From assembly GCA_937927845.1 (NCBI GenBank), contig CALFXE010000031.1:1-13654 (forward strand): 13,654 nt of DNA. The letters run 5' to 3'. This document shows positions 1 through 7,025 of the stretch, piece by piece. This stretch comes from an uncultured Paludibacter sp. (lineage in GTDB: Bacteria > Bacteroidota > Bacteroidia > Bacteroidales > Paludibacteraceae). Within the stretch, counting starts at the first letter, position 1. Every line of letters starts with the position of its first letter. The notes under the pieces are model-generated. The model saw only the letters and a program-made list of their open reading frames with translations, made no database searches and had not been told where the DNA came from. Made by a program: the position numbers and the translations under genes.

Positions 1-134
1 TCCCTCACTTCGCTTCGCTCGTTCGGGATGACACGAGCGTTAGCGGGCAGAGGGTGGAAAAGCCGACTACGGTTGCAGAGGAGTTCCCTCACTTCGCTTC
101 GCTTGTTCGGGATGACACGAGCGTTAGCGGGCAG
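1..134. repeat. Direct repeat pair (about 50 bp) in gene-free left end
   Basis: Positions 1-50 and 85-134 are near-identical 50-bp copies, differing at one base that I can see. Each runs from TCCCTCACTTCGCTTCGC to GTTAGCGGGCAG. The second copy is preceded by GAGGAGT, which also flanks the inverted copies further right, so the full element is probably a few bases longer. The element is GC-richer than its surroundings and contains no usable reading frame. It looks like a dispersed intergenic repeat. Confidence 0.75.
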
Positions 135-201
135 TGTAGCCGGTCGTTTGGCATCGTAAAACGTAACAGCTAAAACGCACGACCGGTGTGAAGCTCCCCG
201 T

Positions 202-249
202 ACCGCCACTGCAAAAAGATGATGTTACAGAAACACTTCGAGTGGCGGT
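202..249. repeat. Long-loop inverted repeat (hairpin)
   Basis: TACCGCCACT at 201-210 is the exact reverse complement of AGTGGCGGTA at 241-250, giving a perfect 10-bp stem around a 30-nt loop. A second, outer-left inverted pair (CCGGTCGT near 140-147 and ACGACCGG near 179-186) precedes it. No T-run follows either strand, so a simple intrinsic terminator is not supported. It may be part of the mosaic repeat unit of 1-359. Confidence 0.5.
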
Positions 250-256
250 ATACACC

Positions 257-358
257 GCTCGCTAACGAGCGTGTCATCCCGATGGAGCGCAGCGACTGAG
301 GGAACTCCTCTACAGTTGTAGTGAGTTGGATAATGCGAAGTGAGGGAACTCCTCTACA
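257..358. repeat. Inverted and partial copies of the left-end repeat
   Basis: Positions 257-313 are a diverged inverted copy of the 1-50 / 85-134 element. They share GAGCGTGTCATCCCGA and end in GAGGGAACTCCTCTACA. A shorter inverted copy of only one end (GCGAAGTGAGGGAACTCC onward) lies at about 335-358. Together with the direct copies this gives at least four copies in 360 bp in both orientations. The rest of 1-485 shows no gene. Confidence 0.7.
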
Positions 359-411
359 GCCGCGTCGGCCGGATAGCGAGAAGTTAGGAAACCAGTCATC
401 ATGGGTGGAAG

Positions 412-485
412 CCTCCGTATATCACGGAGGGAAGAGCTAATTTAGTACGGAGGGAAGAGTTAATTTAGTATGGAGGGAAGCCTCC
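412..485. repeat. 23-bp tandem repeat with two small hairpins
   Basis: A 23-bp unit containing ACGGAGGGAAGAG and TTAATTTAG occurs at 423-445, again at 446-468, and partially at 469-480. The left edge forms the hairpin CCTCCGT-N5-ACGGAGG (412-430). The right edge forms GGAGG-GAAG-CCTCC (472-485), which directly abuts the stop codon of the leftward lipoprotein gene. The adjoining hairpin could help end that transcript or protect its 3' end, but no U-run follows it, so termination is only a possibility. Confidence 0.6.
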
Positions 486-1538
486 TTATTTCATCTCAAA
501 TGTTACTTCATTATTTGTGTAACTACCTAAAATTCCAACTCCATTTGTTATGTTGTTGTAGACCTGTACAGGTTCAGTGAAAAGACCATTCATTGTTGAC
601 TCTGCTTCTTCTTTTGACTTTAAATACAGGTACATTTCTTTAGATATTGATTGCAAATTAACAGTGTAAGATTCTTCCATTGTTGTTTCAGGTTCTGGCA
701 ATAAACCACCAGGGAAATATTCATTATAAGCAGGTAGAATAATCTGTTTCATATAATTTGTCTTAAATTTCAGTGAGAATTCTTTACCGTTAAACATTTC
801 ATCGGTAAACAATTGTTGAATGCTCATTTGTTCCTCGCCTGTTATCATTCCCAAAACACTTCCATTGACATCTTCAAATCCTTCCAGATTAATAGGTACA
901 AAAAATGTTGATCTTCTAAATTCATTACCATTATGTTTATATACCTGAATATTTTTTAATATCAATCTGTAATAATTTGGCTGCAAGCTTGGGTCTTTTA
1001 TATGTATTCTAAAATTCAAATATCCTGATTTGTTGATTGCAATAGTGTCACCCTGTATTGTTTCATCATACATCATTTCACCATACATTATTTCATCATA
1101 TATCACATCATATTCTACATTAGTGAATGTATAAGTAGTGTCTGATGACAATATTATAACGTTTTCAGGCATTATTGAACTTGTTTTTATCTCGTCGTAA
1201 CTATCAACAAGAACAGATAAAGCAACCGTGTCTCCAACAGTCGGCTTAATCGAACTTGAATAATTACCTTCGGAAATGAAAGTTAGCTTTTCTTTATACT
1301 GACTGTTGATATATAGCGATATTTCTGCATTATTGACATTGTCGTACTTAGTTTGATTGCTTAAAAAGAATTTACTTTTACTCAGCTTCACAACAATTAA
1401 TGAATCAGTGTTTAAAAAGCTGTTTAACACTATCAGAGGTTCTGAGATTTCACCTCTAAATTCTATTTCTTTCTTGCAAGAAGTAAATATCAATGCAGTA
1501 ACAATGCTGATGTATATTATGTATCTATATAGTTTCAT
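486..1538 (-). CDS. DUF4249-family lipoprotein
   Basis: This is a 350-residue exported lipoprotein. A lysine-containing N-terminus and hydrophobic stretch (residues 1-20) end in the lipobox FTSC, with Cys21 as the predicted lipidated residue. The following KKEIEF lacks the acidic residues expected of some Bacteroidota surface-export signals, so surface exposure is uncertain. The rest is beta-rich with no catalytic motif. The sequence (an N-terminal Ig-like region, then a repetitive YDEIMYGEMMYDE-type acidic and aromatic loop near residues 143-158) fits DUF4249, a family of unknown function usually encoded next to a TonB-dependent receptor. That is the case here: the receptor lies upstream on the same strand, 204 bp away. 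A role as an outer-membrane accessory for ligand capture is inferred from this pairing, and the ligand is unknown. Confidence 0.8.
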   Translation of the reverse strand: MKLYRYIIYISIVTALIFTSCKKEIEFRGEISEPLIVLNSFLNTDSLIVVKLSKSKFFLSNQTKYDNVNNAEISLYINSQYKEKLTFISEGNYSSSIKPTVGDTVALSVLVDSYDEIKTSSIMPENVIILSSDTTYTFTNVEYDVIYDEIMYGEMMYDETIQGDTIAINKSGYLNFRIHIKDPSLQPNYYRLILKNIQVYKHNGNEFRRSTFFVPINLEGFEDVNGSVLGMITGEEQMSIQQLFTDEMFNGKEFSLKFKTNYMKQIILPAYNEYFPGGLLPEPETTMEESYTVNLQSISKEMYLYLKSKEEAESTMNGLFTEPVQVYNNITNGVGILGSYTNNEVTFEMK

Positions 1539-1540
1539 AT

Positions 1541-1574
1541 GTGAATAATGTGCTAATGTGAATAATGTGCTAAT
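1541..1574. repeat. Perfect 17-bp tandem duplication
   Basis: GTGAATAATGTGCTAAT is present twice head to tail (1541-1557 and 1558-1574), followed by a degenerate third piece (ATGCTAATAATG). It sits immediately 5' of the lipoprotein start codon, so on the minus strand it would form the 5' leader of that gene. No Bacteroidota-type promoter is evident next to it. Confidence 0.7.
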
Positions 1575-1614
1575 ATGCTAATAATGTTTTTAAATGATTA
1601 TCTGTAAAATGCCT

Positions 1615-1733
1615 AAGCTCCGCAGGAGCGTTATCATGCGTAACCGTATGCGAGGCGCAGCCGTAGCTTACGGATAGCAGATGAATGTCCTCTACTTTAA
1701 GCCCTGCAAGGGCGTTATCATGCGTAACCGTAT
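1615..1733. repeat. Two copies of a 35-bp hairpin-plus-tail element
   Basis: Copies at 1615-1649 and 1699-1733 share an identical tail (GTTATCATGCGTAACCGTAT) preceded by a short hairpin with loop GCA. The stems differ but both pair perfectly: GCTCC/GGAGC in the first copy and GCCCT/AGGGC in the second. After the first copy comes another 5-bp stem with a 3-nt loop (CCGTA-GCT-TACGG, 1661-1673). The element lies between the receptor and lipoprotein genes and would be transcribed if they form one operon. Confidence 0.7.
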
Positions 1734-1742
1734 TTATTTTTA

Positions 1743-4253
1743 CTACCATTTGTAACTATAACTTATAGATGGTATTATCGGGAATATAGAAACCTGAATC
1801 AAAGATTTTTTAATCGTGTACTTACCTGTGTTAGGATTATATTCCATAGATTCATCAGGATAAACCAAGAATGGGTTATTATTGCTGTAAACATTGTAAA
1901 TGCTTATATTCCACGTTCTTGTACCATATTTCTTCTTTTTGTGAAAGTTTAAACCTAAGTCTAAACGATGATATGGATTATATCTAAAATTGTTCCTCCC
2001 ACTTATATAGTCGACCGACATACTTTCATCACTTGTATGTGTAGAAGAATCATCATAAGGAATATCATACGAAGCATTATCCCAAGAATCAGGAGTAGGA
2101 ATCGACTCATACTTCTGAAATGCCAATGTTCCGGTGTTTCCTGTGCTGAAAACCCAAGTGCCCGACAAATCGAACCTTTCACTGAATTTGTGTGAAACCA
2201 CTATACTTACATCATGTCGTCTGTCGAATTTGGCAGGGAAAACCTTTCCATAATTTAACTCTTGCCCCGGTCTGTTGAATAATCGTTCTGCTTTAGACCA
2301 TGTATAACCTATCCAACCTGTGGTTTTTCCAAAAGATTTTTGTGCCAGAAATTCAACTCCGTATGCCCATCCGTCTCCCATCACAACCTTATCTTCCCAT
2401 CCTGTACTTGAACCTAAGAAAGTTGCTCCATCTTTGTATTCTATCAAATTGTGCATTGATTTGTAGTATCCTTCAACAGATAAATCGATTAAATCCATTA
2501 AATTGTAAAACACACCTGCGGAATACTGATGAGAATTCATTGGTTTAATCCTTTTCGTTACAGGCACCCATAAATCAGTGGGCAGACTGACATAAGAATT
2601 AGACAGAAGATGAACATACTGACTCATAGCAGCATATCCGCCCTTAAAGGATAAATTGTCGTTTGCCAAAATCCTGAAACTTAATCTTGGTTGAATAGAT
2701 TGATAGGTTGTTTTTTCAACATTCATCATAGAATAATGTAAACCTACATTTACTTTCCACGCATATCCTATAGAAATATCATCTTCGGCATATAACATAG
2801 TTTCATGAGAAAAGATATTTTTGTCGCCTATTACAGTATCATAATTTAATGTATTTTTATTATCAACCATATTCATCTGTGTTACAGAAACACCCGGTCG
2901 GAATGTGTGATATGTATGATTAATACCAAATTTCACATCATGGTCGGGATGAGGAGCATAGTCAAAATCAGCCTTGATAGTCATATCTTCTATACCAGAA
3001 TTATAACCTAACGACATGTCAAACGACTGTACAGTCGTAGAGTCGGGCGTTATAGTTAGCATTTTTGCTTCTGCACCCACGCTCATATCGAAGCGATAAC
3101 GGGTATAAGCAGCGGTTGTGTTTACGAATAACTTATTGTTGATGATATGATTCCAACGAATTGAGCTTACAATATTTCCCCAATACCAATTGAGTTTCAT
3201 CCTTTGAGAATCTTCATATCTTGTGTTTGAATCATCATCATACTCATTTGTTTGTTTAGTCCTAAAATTAGTATATATCACGTCATCACCCATATATAAA
3301 CTCAACGATAATCTATCATCGTTTGAAAACTTATGACTTACTTTAGCATTAATATCATAGAAATAATAACCTGATGTCAAATTACCTTCATCATCTTGAA
3401 AGTCCTGTGCCATACCTAATTTGAGTATTGGTTGAAGCAGCAGGTCGGAATAAGTTCTACGAGCAGAAATATTAAAAGTGGTTTTACCCTTGATAATAGG
3501 ACCTTCGAGATTTATTTTTGAAGAAATCAATCCAAGCGACACATTACCATGAATTTTTTTGTCGTTGCCGTCATTCATCCTGACATCGATTATAGATGAT
3601 AATCTGCCTCCAAATCTCGCAGGAAAACTGCCTTTGTACAATGTTACATTCTTTATTGCATCGGGATTGAACACAGAGAAAAAACCAGCCATATGATTAA
3701 CATTATATACAGGTATGCCATCTAACAAAAACAGATTTTCATCCGGACCGCCACCACGAACATGCATGCCTGTTGAGCCTTCCGAACCCGCCATTACACC
3801 CGGCAACAATTGTAAAGCTTTTATCACATCGGCTTCGCCAAAAAGAGTAGGTACTGATTTAATTTGACTTATCGGTACTTCTATAGCACTCATCTGAGAA
3901 GCCTGAACACCGGTTATACGCTGATGACCGATAATAGTAACTTCTTGCAAATCAATAGATTCTTTGAAGCTAATATTGATTACGGTATCTTTGTTTAAAT
4001 TGAAGTTTATAAATTGAGTGTTATAGCCCACATATGAATATTGTAAATTTACCTGTCCTTTAGGAAGAGTCAATGAGTAAAATCCATAAACATTCGAAAC
4101 ATTTCCTTTCTTGGAATTTGTATCGAATACGGAAGCATTTATCAATGTTTCACCACTTGTATCATCGGTTATATATCCACTGATGGTGTAATTTTGAGCA
4201 CAAACAGAAATACTTAATAGTAATAATACCGGTAAAATAAAAATATTTTTCAT
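1743..4253 (-). CDS. TonB-dependent outer-membrane receptor
   Basis: This 836-residue outer-membrane transporter has four regions in order. A signal peptide (1-20, ending VCAQ) is followed by a CarboxypepD_reg-like beta-sandwich (about 22-108), typical of Bacteroidota receptors. The plug domain (about 115-230) contains VRGGGPDENLFLLDGIPVYN and a downstream YKGSFPARFGGRLSSIIDV segment. A beta-barrel runs to the C-terminus, which ends SYSYKW with the terminal aromatic residue expected of outer-membrane barrels. The length is normal for receptors of the kind paired with DUF4249 proteins, and such a gene lies directly downstream. Energy would come from TonB-ExbBD, not encoded here. It lacks the larger size of SusC-type glycan importers, and no SusD partner is present. 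The ligand cannot be predicted. Confidence 0.93.
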   Translation of the reverse strand: MKNIFILPVLLLLSISVCAQNYTISGYITDDTSGETLINASVFDTNSKKGNVSNVYGFYSLTLPKGQVNLQYSYVGYNTQFINFNLNKDTVINISFKESIDLQEVTIIGHQRITGVQASQMSAIEVPISQIKSVPTLFGEADVIKALQLLPGVMAGSEGSTGMHVRGGGPDENLFLLDGIPVYNVNHMAGFFSVFNPDAIKNVTLYKGSFPARFGGRLSSIIDVRMNDGNDKKIHGNVSLGLISSKINLEGPIIKGKTTFNISARRTYSDLLLQPILKLGMAQDFQDDEGNLTSGYYFYDINAKVSHKFSNDDRLSLSLYMGDDVIYTNFRTKQTNEYDDDSNTRYEDSQRMKLNWYWGNIVSSIRWNHIINNKLFVNTTAAYTRYRFDMSVGAEAKMLTITPDSTTVQSFDMSLGYNSGIEDMTIKADFDYAPHPDHDVKFGINHTYHTFRPGVSVTQMNMVDNKNTLNYDTVIGDKNIFSHETMLYAEDDISIGYAWKVNVGLHYSMMNVEKTTYQSIQPRLSFRILANDNLSFKGGYAAMSQYVHLLSNSYVSLPTDLWVPVTKRIKPMNSHQYSAGVFYNLMDLIDLSVEGYYKSMHNLIEYKDGATFLGSSTGWEDKVVMGDGWAYGVEFLAQKSFGKTTGWIGYTWSKAERLFNRPGQELNYGKVFPAKFDRRHDVSIVVSHKFSERFDLSGTWVFSTGNTGTLAFQKYESIPTPDSWDNASYDIPYDDSSTHTSDESMSVDYISGRNNFRYNPYHRLDLGLNFHKKKKYGTRTWNISIYNVYSNNNPFLVYPDESMEYNPNTGKYTIKKSLIQVSIFPIIPSISYSYKW

Positions 4254-4305
4254 TTTTTAGTCTAACAATGTTTTTTTAGTCCTTCATTTTTATTCTCAAT
4301 TGTAA

Positions 4306-4334
4306 ATTGTCCATTGTCCATTGTCCATTGTCAA
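4306..4334. repeat. Heptamer (ATTGTCC) tandem repeat
   Basis: Four head-to-tail 7-bp units (ATTGTCC three times, then ATTGTCA) lie just 3' of the DUF721 gene and 5' of the receptor gene. Seven-base periodicity recurs in the unrelated gap at 7025-7101, which suggests a shared repeat-generating process in this genome. Confidence 0.75.
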
Positions 4335-4335
4335 T

Positions 4336-4626
4336 CTACCTAAACACCACTTCATCAATAACATCGCATCCAACATATTTGTTTAGCGACTGCATAATTT
4401 CATCTCTCGAAAGAAACAAATCATGCCTTAAAACAGAAGATGATAATGTTACATATAATTTTCTGTTTCTTACAATGATATCAGTAGTATATTCTGAAAT
4501 ATTTTCGCCAAGAACTTTCGACCAAGCATTAACAATCTTTTTCTCAAACAAAGGTTTATCTAATTTCCTGAGTTTTAGAAATTCTTGAATAAGGTCTTTT
4601 ATGCTTTCAGTCTCTCTTCTTCGCAT
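4336..4626 (-). CDS. DUF721 / DciA-like protein
   Basis: This small cytoplasmic protein of 96 residues matches the DUF721 family in length and layout. An N-terminal helical segment with basic residues (MRRRETESI, then an LKLRKLDKPLFEKK region) leads to the characteristic W35-SKVLG motif. A beta-rich half follows, with the YTTDIIVRNRKLYVTLSSSVLRHDL pattern broken here into its strand and helix, and ends in VDEVVFR-type residues (DEVVFR). Family members of the DciA group help load or regulate the replicative helicase DnaB. Short Bacteroidota versions are commonly annotated only as DUF721, so a role in replication is inferred from the family. It starts 17 bp after the glucosaminidase stop codon on the same strand and is probably co-transcribed with it. 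Confidence 0.82.
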   Translation of the reverse strand: MRRRETESIKDLIQEFLKLRKLDKPLFEKKIVNAWSKVLGENISEYTTDIIVRNRKLYVTLSSSVLRHDLFLSRDEIMQSLNKYVGCDVIDEVVFR

Positions 4627-4643
4627 GATATTTATGTAATCTT

Positions 4644-5558
4644 TTATCTCAATTTTAAAATCTGCCCTATGTATGCACCTTGTGTAAATGGTATATTATT
4701 CAATTGATATAAACTAACTAATTGAATACCATATGTCTGGGATATACCGTAAAGCGTTTCACCTTGTTGCACTACATGTATCTTGTTTGGATATGCTGCA
4801 CGCTTTTTCTTCTTCGACAAGTATACAATATTGCCAAGTTTTAGTTCGGCATCATCACCAACATCATTATATCTTCTCAATCTTTTCTCCGAGATTTTTA
4901 ATTCTTTTGAAATAGAAGCATAAGTGTCATTTTCTTTTGCCACAGCTATTTTCAAATAATTCGACTTGTAAATCTCACGAGGCTGCACTATGTTTAATTC
5001 ATGATTAATCTGAATTGTTTCGTATTCATCAGGTTTTTGAGCAAACAACCCTCTTTTTTTATCAAATTCATGCAGATTATAGCGTTCAATCAAACTAATT
5101 AACTTTTGAGCATATGCAGGATCGGTTGCATAACCGGCAGCTTTAAGTCCGCGTGCCCAACCTGCATAATCAGTAGATCTCAAATCGAATAGAGATTTAT
5201 ATCTTGGTCGAGTTACCAAAAACAGAGAATGATCTTCGTAGGATTCCGAAGCATGTCGATATTTTCTGAAACATTCATTCCTTTCATCGTCATCATGATA
5301 AATTCGCTTTCCTGTCCAATCGTGACATTTAATCCCAAAATGATTATTTGCTTCTACTGCAAGTCGACCCTTGCCTGCACCTGATTCCAATAGTCCTTGC
5401 GCTAAAATGATACTTGCAGGTATACCGTGTTTTTGATGTTGCCTGACAGCTATATCTTGAAATTTATCAATATAATCTAAGTATGCAGGATCTAACGTCT
5501 GACCGTAAGATGTTGTTAGGCATATAATTATTGAAATAAATAAAAGAATTCTTTTCAC
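4644..5558 (-). CDS. Secreted glucosaminidase with LysM repeats
   Basis: This cell-wall hydrolase cleaves peptidoglycan glycan chains. Starting at the GTG at 5556-5558 gives 304 residues with a clean signal peptide (MKRILLFIS to YGQ, 1-20). The catalytic region (about 24-166) is of the GH73 N-acetylglucosaminidase type, with ILAQGLLESGAGKG holding the candidate catalytic Glu58, and NNHFGIKC and GWARGLKAAGYATD as family motifs. A degenerate LysM-like repeat (about 203-248) and a clear LysM (about 259-303, VVQQGETLYGIS) bind peptidoglycan. An upstream GTG at 5585 would extend it by 9 residues, but a TAATTTTG promoter element overlaps that codon, so the shorter start is preferred. It probably acts in cell-wall turnover or division. 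DUF721 follows on the same strand. Confidence 0.9.
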   Translation of the reverse strand: MKRILLFISIIICLTTSYGQTLDPAYLDYIDKFQDIAVRQHQKHGIPASIILAQGLLESGAGKGRLAVEANNHFGIKCHDWTGKRIYHDDDERNECFRKYRHASESYEDHSLFLVTRPRYKSLFDLRSTDYAGWARGLKAAGYATDPAYAQKLISLIERYNLHEFDKKRGLFAQKPDEYETIQINHELNIVQPREIYKSNYLKIAVAKENDTYASISKELKISEKRLRRYNDVGDDAELKLGNIVYLSKKKKRAAYPNKIHVVQQGETLYGISQTYGIQLVSLYQLNNIPFTQGAYIGQILKLR

Positions 5559-5584
5559 GAACAGTGCTTTAATTTGAATGCACA

Positions 5585-5614
5585 CAAAATTACATGAATT
5601 ATTTTAATGAGCAA
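5585..5614 (-). promoter_or_regulatory. Predicted promoter of the glucosaminidase gene
   Basis: On the minus strand, TTG (5612-5614) is followed after 19 bp by TAATTTTG (5585-5592). This fits the Bacteroidota primary sigma pattern TTG...TAnnTTTG. Transcription would begin around 5578, which places the start codon at 5558 behind a leader of about 20 nt and rules against the upstream GTG. It is a prediction from the consensus only. Confidence 0.55.
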
Positions 5615-5648
5615 GATGAATATTGTTGAAACTAAAGATATTTACCTT

Positions 5649-6326
5649 TTACCCGTTTTTACTAATTACTTCTAAAGAGGCTTTATTTAATATTTCTATG
5701 TTTTTACCTTTTACCTTAATTATTCCATCTTGTTCAAATTCAGATAGAATGCGACTTACACTTTCGCGACTTGTATCTATAAGATGACCTATCTCTGTTT
5801 GTGAAATAGGTATTGTATAACTGTCTGAATGAAAAAAATTATTGGCAAAGTCTAATAATACATCAGCTAAATTTCCCCGTGTAAGCTTTTGTGTACGATT
5901 TGCACACCTTCTAAACGACTCTATTTCATATCGACATAATGATTGAATAATTTCAAAAGAAAAATGATCACTTTCTTTTAATAAGTTACGAAAAACTGTT
6001 ACGTCTATAAAGCATACTTCACAATCGTCTAATGCCGTGATTGAATATTGATTTATCTTATCTCCAAAGGTAGTTGGTAAACCCAAATATGTAGGAGGTT
6101 TGGCTAATTTTACGATTTGCTCACTGTACGGACCGGTTATATGTATCTTCACAAGTCCCTTTCTAAGGAAGATGATATTAGTAGAATATGTGCCTTGCCG
6201 AATGATAGAATCGCCCTTTTTAAAGTTGACAACTATGTGATTTTCATTTAGTTTATCCATTTGCATGCTGTCTAAATTAGCAACATGAGTTGAAACGAAC
6301 GGGCAAGTATTACAATGTGTTCCCAT
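5649..6326 (-). CDS. Crp/Fnr-family transcriptional regulator
   Basis: This 225-residue DNA-binding regulator has a cyclic-nucleotide-binding-like beta-roll (about 25-115), a dimerisation helix (about 115-150) and a winged helix-turn-helix (about 173-210). The recognition helix reads TSRESVSR (185-192). Arg187, Glu188 and Arg192 align with Arg180, Glu181 and Arg185, which read TGTGA in E. coli CRP. Two CxxC pairs are present (Cys5/Cys8 and Cys102/Cys105), plus Cys131 and Cys141. An N-terminal CxxC is common in Bacteroidota members, but it is not the FNR four-cysteine arrangement, so a cluster or redox role is unproven. The longer frame back to 6383 is rejected because it would translate through the promoter and operator. 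It lies divergent to the sulfur/Hdr operon and is a plausible regulator of it. The effector is unknown. Confidence 0.88.
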   Translation of the reverse strand: MGTHCNTCPFVSTHVANLDSMQMDKLNENHIVVNFKKGDSIIRQGTYSTNIIFLRKGLVKIHITGPYSEQIVKLAKPPTYLGLPTTFGDKINQYSITALDDCEVCFIDVTVFRNLLKESDHFSFEIIQSLCRYEIESFRRCANRTQKLTRGNLADVLLDFANNFFHSDSYTIPISQTEIGHLIDTSRESVSRILSEFEQDGIIKVKGKNIEILNKASLEVISKNG

Positions 6327-6348
6327 CTTAAATGATTTAATATTGATG

Positions 6349-6378
6349 CAAATATATAAAATGTGACAAACATCACAA
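6349..6378 (-). promoter_or_regulatory. Predicted promoter of the Crp/Fnr gene
   Basis: On the minus strand, TTG (6376-6378) is followed after 19 bp by TATATTTG (6349-6356), matching TTG...TAnnTTTG. The leader to the start codon at 6326 would be short, about 16 nt. The palindromic operator occupies nearly the whole spacer between the two elements, the classic geometry for self-repression. Confidence 0.6.
6362..6377. promoter_or_regulatory. CRP-type operator TGTGA-N6-TCACA
   Basis: TGTGACAAACATCACA has two perfect 5-bp half-sites separated by 6 bp, identical in form to the E. coli CRP consensus core. It lies in the 138-bp gap between the divergent regulator and DsrE2 genes. It falls inside the regulator's own predicted promoter and is centred about 76 bp before the likely transcription start of the rightward operon. 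The regulator's recognition helix carries the Arg/Glu/Arg set that reads this half-site. Binding is inferred. Confidence 0.65.
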
Positions 6379-6406
6379 TACATTGTATGCTAAACCACAC
6401 TATTTT

Positions 6407-6439
6407 TTTGATTTTCAAATTAATATAACTCTATCTTTG
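6407..6439 (+). promoter_or_regulatory. Predicted promoter of the sulfur/Hdr operon
   Basis: TTTG (6407-6410) is followed after 21 bp by TATCTTTG (6432-6439), a full match to TAnnTTTG. Transcription would begin near 6446, about 20 nt before the DsrE2 start codon. No other rightward match of this quality was noticed in the gaps up to 12166, so it may serve the whole operon. Confidence 0.6.
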
Positions 6440-6464
6440 CAGTACTCATTATAAATAAAATATC

Positions 6465-7025
6465 ATGGAAAATGCTATTACAGTCGAACAGCTTCAGAAA
6501 GATATTGAAGCTTTAAGAAAAAAGGTAAGTTTGTTAGAAAATAATCGTAAAGATCAATTGTCCATCGCAATTGTTTCGGGCGATATGGATAAAGTTCTGG
6601 CTGCAATGATTATTTCATTAGCTGCTGCGGCAATGGACACTCAGGTTAAACTCTTCTTTTCGTTTTGGGCATTAGCAGCCTTGCGTGACCCTAAAAAGAA
6701 ACCGAAAGGTAAAGATTTTATTGCGAAAATGTTTGGGATGATGTTGCCTAAAAGCAAAAACAATCTCAAATTATCTAATATGAATATGTGTGGCATGGGA
6801 CCGATGATGATTAAAATGCTGATGAAAAAGAAAAATGTACTTTCACTCGACCAAATGTTTGCTGAAGCTGCTGAACTTGGAATTGAGATTACAGTATGCG
6901 AAATGTCTATGGATTTGATGGGCTTCAAGAAAGAAGAAATCATTGATTATCCTAATTTACGTTATGCCGGCGCTGCTACCTTTGCTGCCGATGCAGGAGA
7001 AAGTGCAATGCAGCTATTTATATAA
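6465..7025 (+). CDS. DsrE2-like sulfur-relay protein (DsrE/F/H superfamily)
   Basis: This 186-residue protein belongs to the DsrE/DsrF/DsrH-like superfamily (DsrE2 type), whose members bind or pass persulfide sulfur, often with TusA. Residues 8-27 form a predicted coiled coil (EQLQKDIEALRKKVSLLEN), followed by the Rossmann-like core (from about 32). Family motifs are visible: FFSFWAL (64-70), MFGMMLP (89-95), LSNMNMCGMG (103-112) and VCEMSMDLMG (144-153). Cys145 is the likely sulfur carrier; Cys109 is a second candidate. A hydrophobic stretch (43-57) looks like a helix of the fold, possibly membrane-associated in this family. It is the first gene of the rightward operon, and the TusA-like gene comes next. 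Transfer of sulfur to or from that TusA is inferred from family knowledge and adjacency. Confidence 0.85.
   Translation: MENAITVEQLQKDIEALRKKVSLLENNRKDQLSIAIVSGDMDKVLAAMIISLAAAAMDTQVKLFFSFWALAALRDPKKKPKGKDFIAKMFGMMLPKSKNNLKLSNMNMCGMGPMMIKMLMKKKNVLSLDQMFAEAAELGIEITVCEMSMDLMGFKKEEIIDYPNLRYAGAATFAADAGESAMQLFI

Noticed and set aside
1..485. Insertion sequence or transposase remnant
   Set aside because: Only short repeats, with no reading frame or transposase motif.
5559..5585. Upstream GTG start of the glucosaminidase
   Set aside because: It overlaps a TAATTTTG promoter element and puts extra residues before an otherwise normal signal peptide.
6327..6383. Longer start of the Crp/Fnr regulator (19 extra residues)
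   Set aside because: The extension overlaps the predicted -7 element and the TGTGA-N6-TCACA operator. The Met at 6324-6326 gives the family's usual N-terminus with CxxC.
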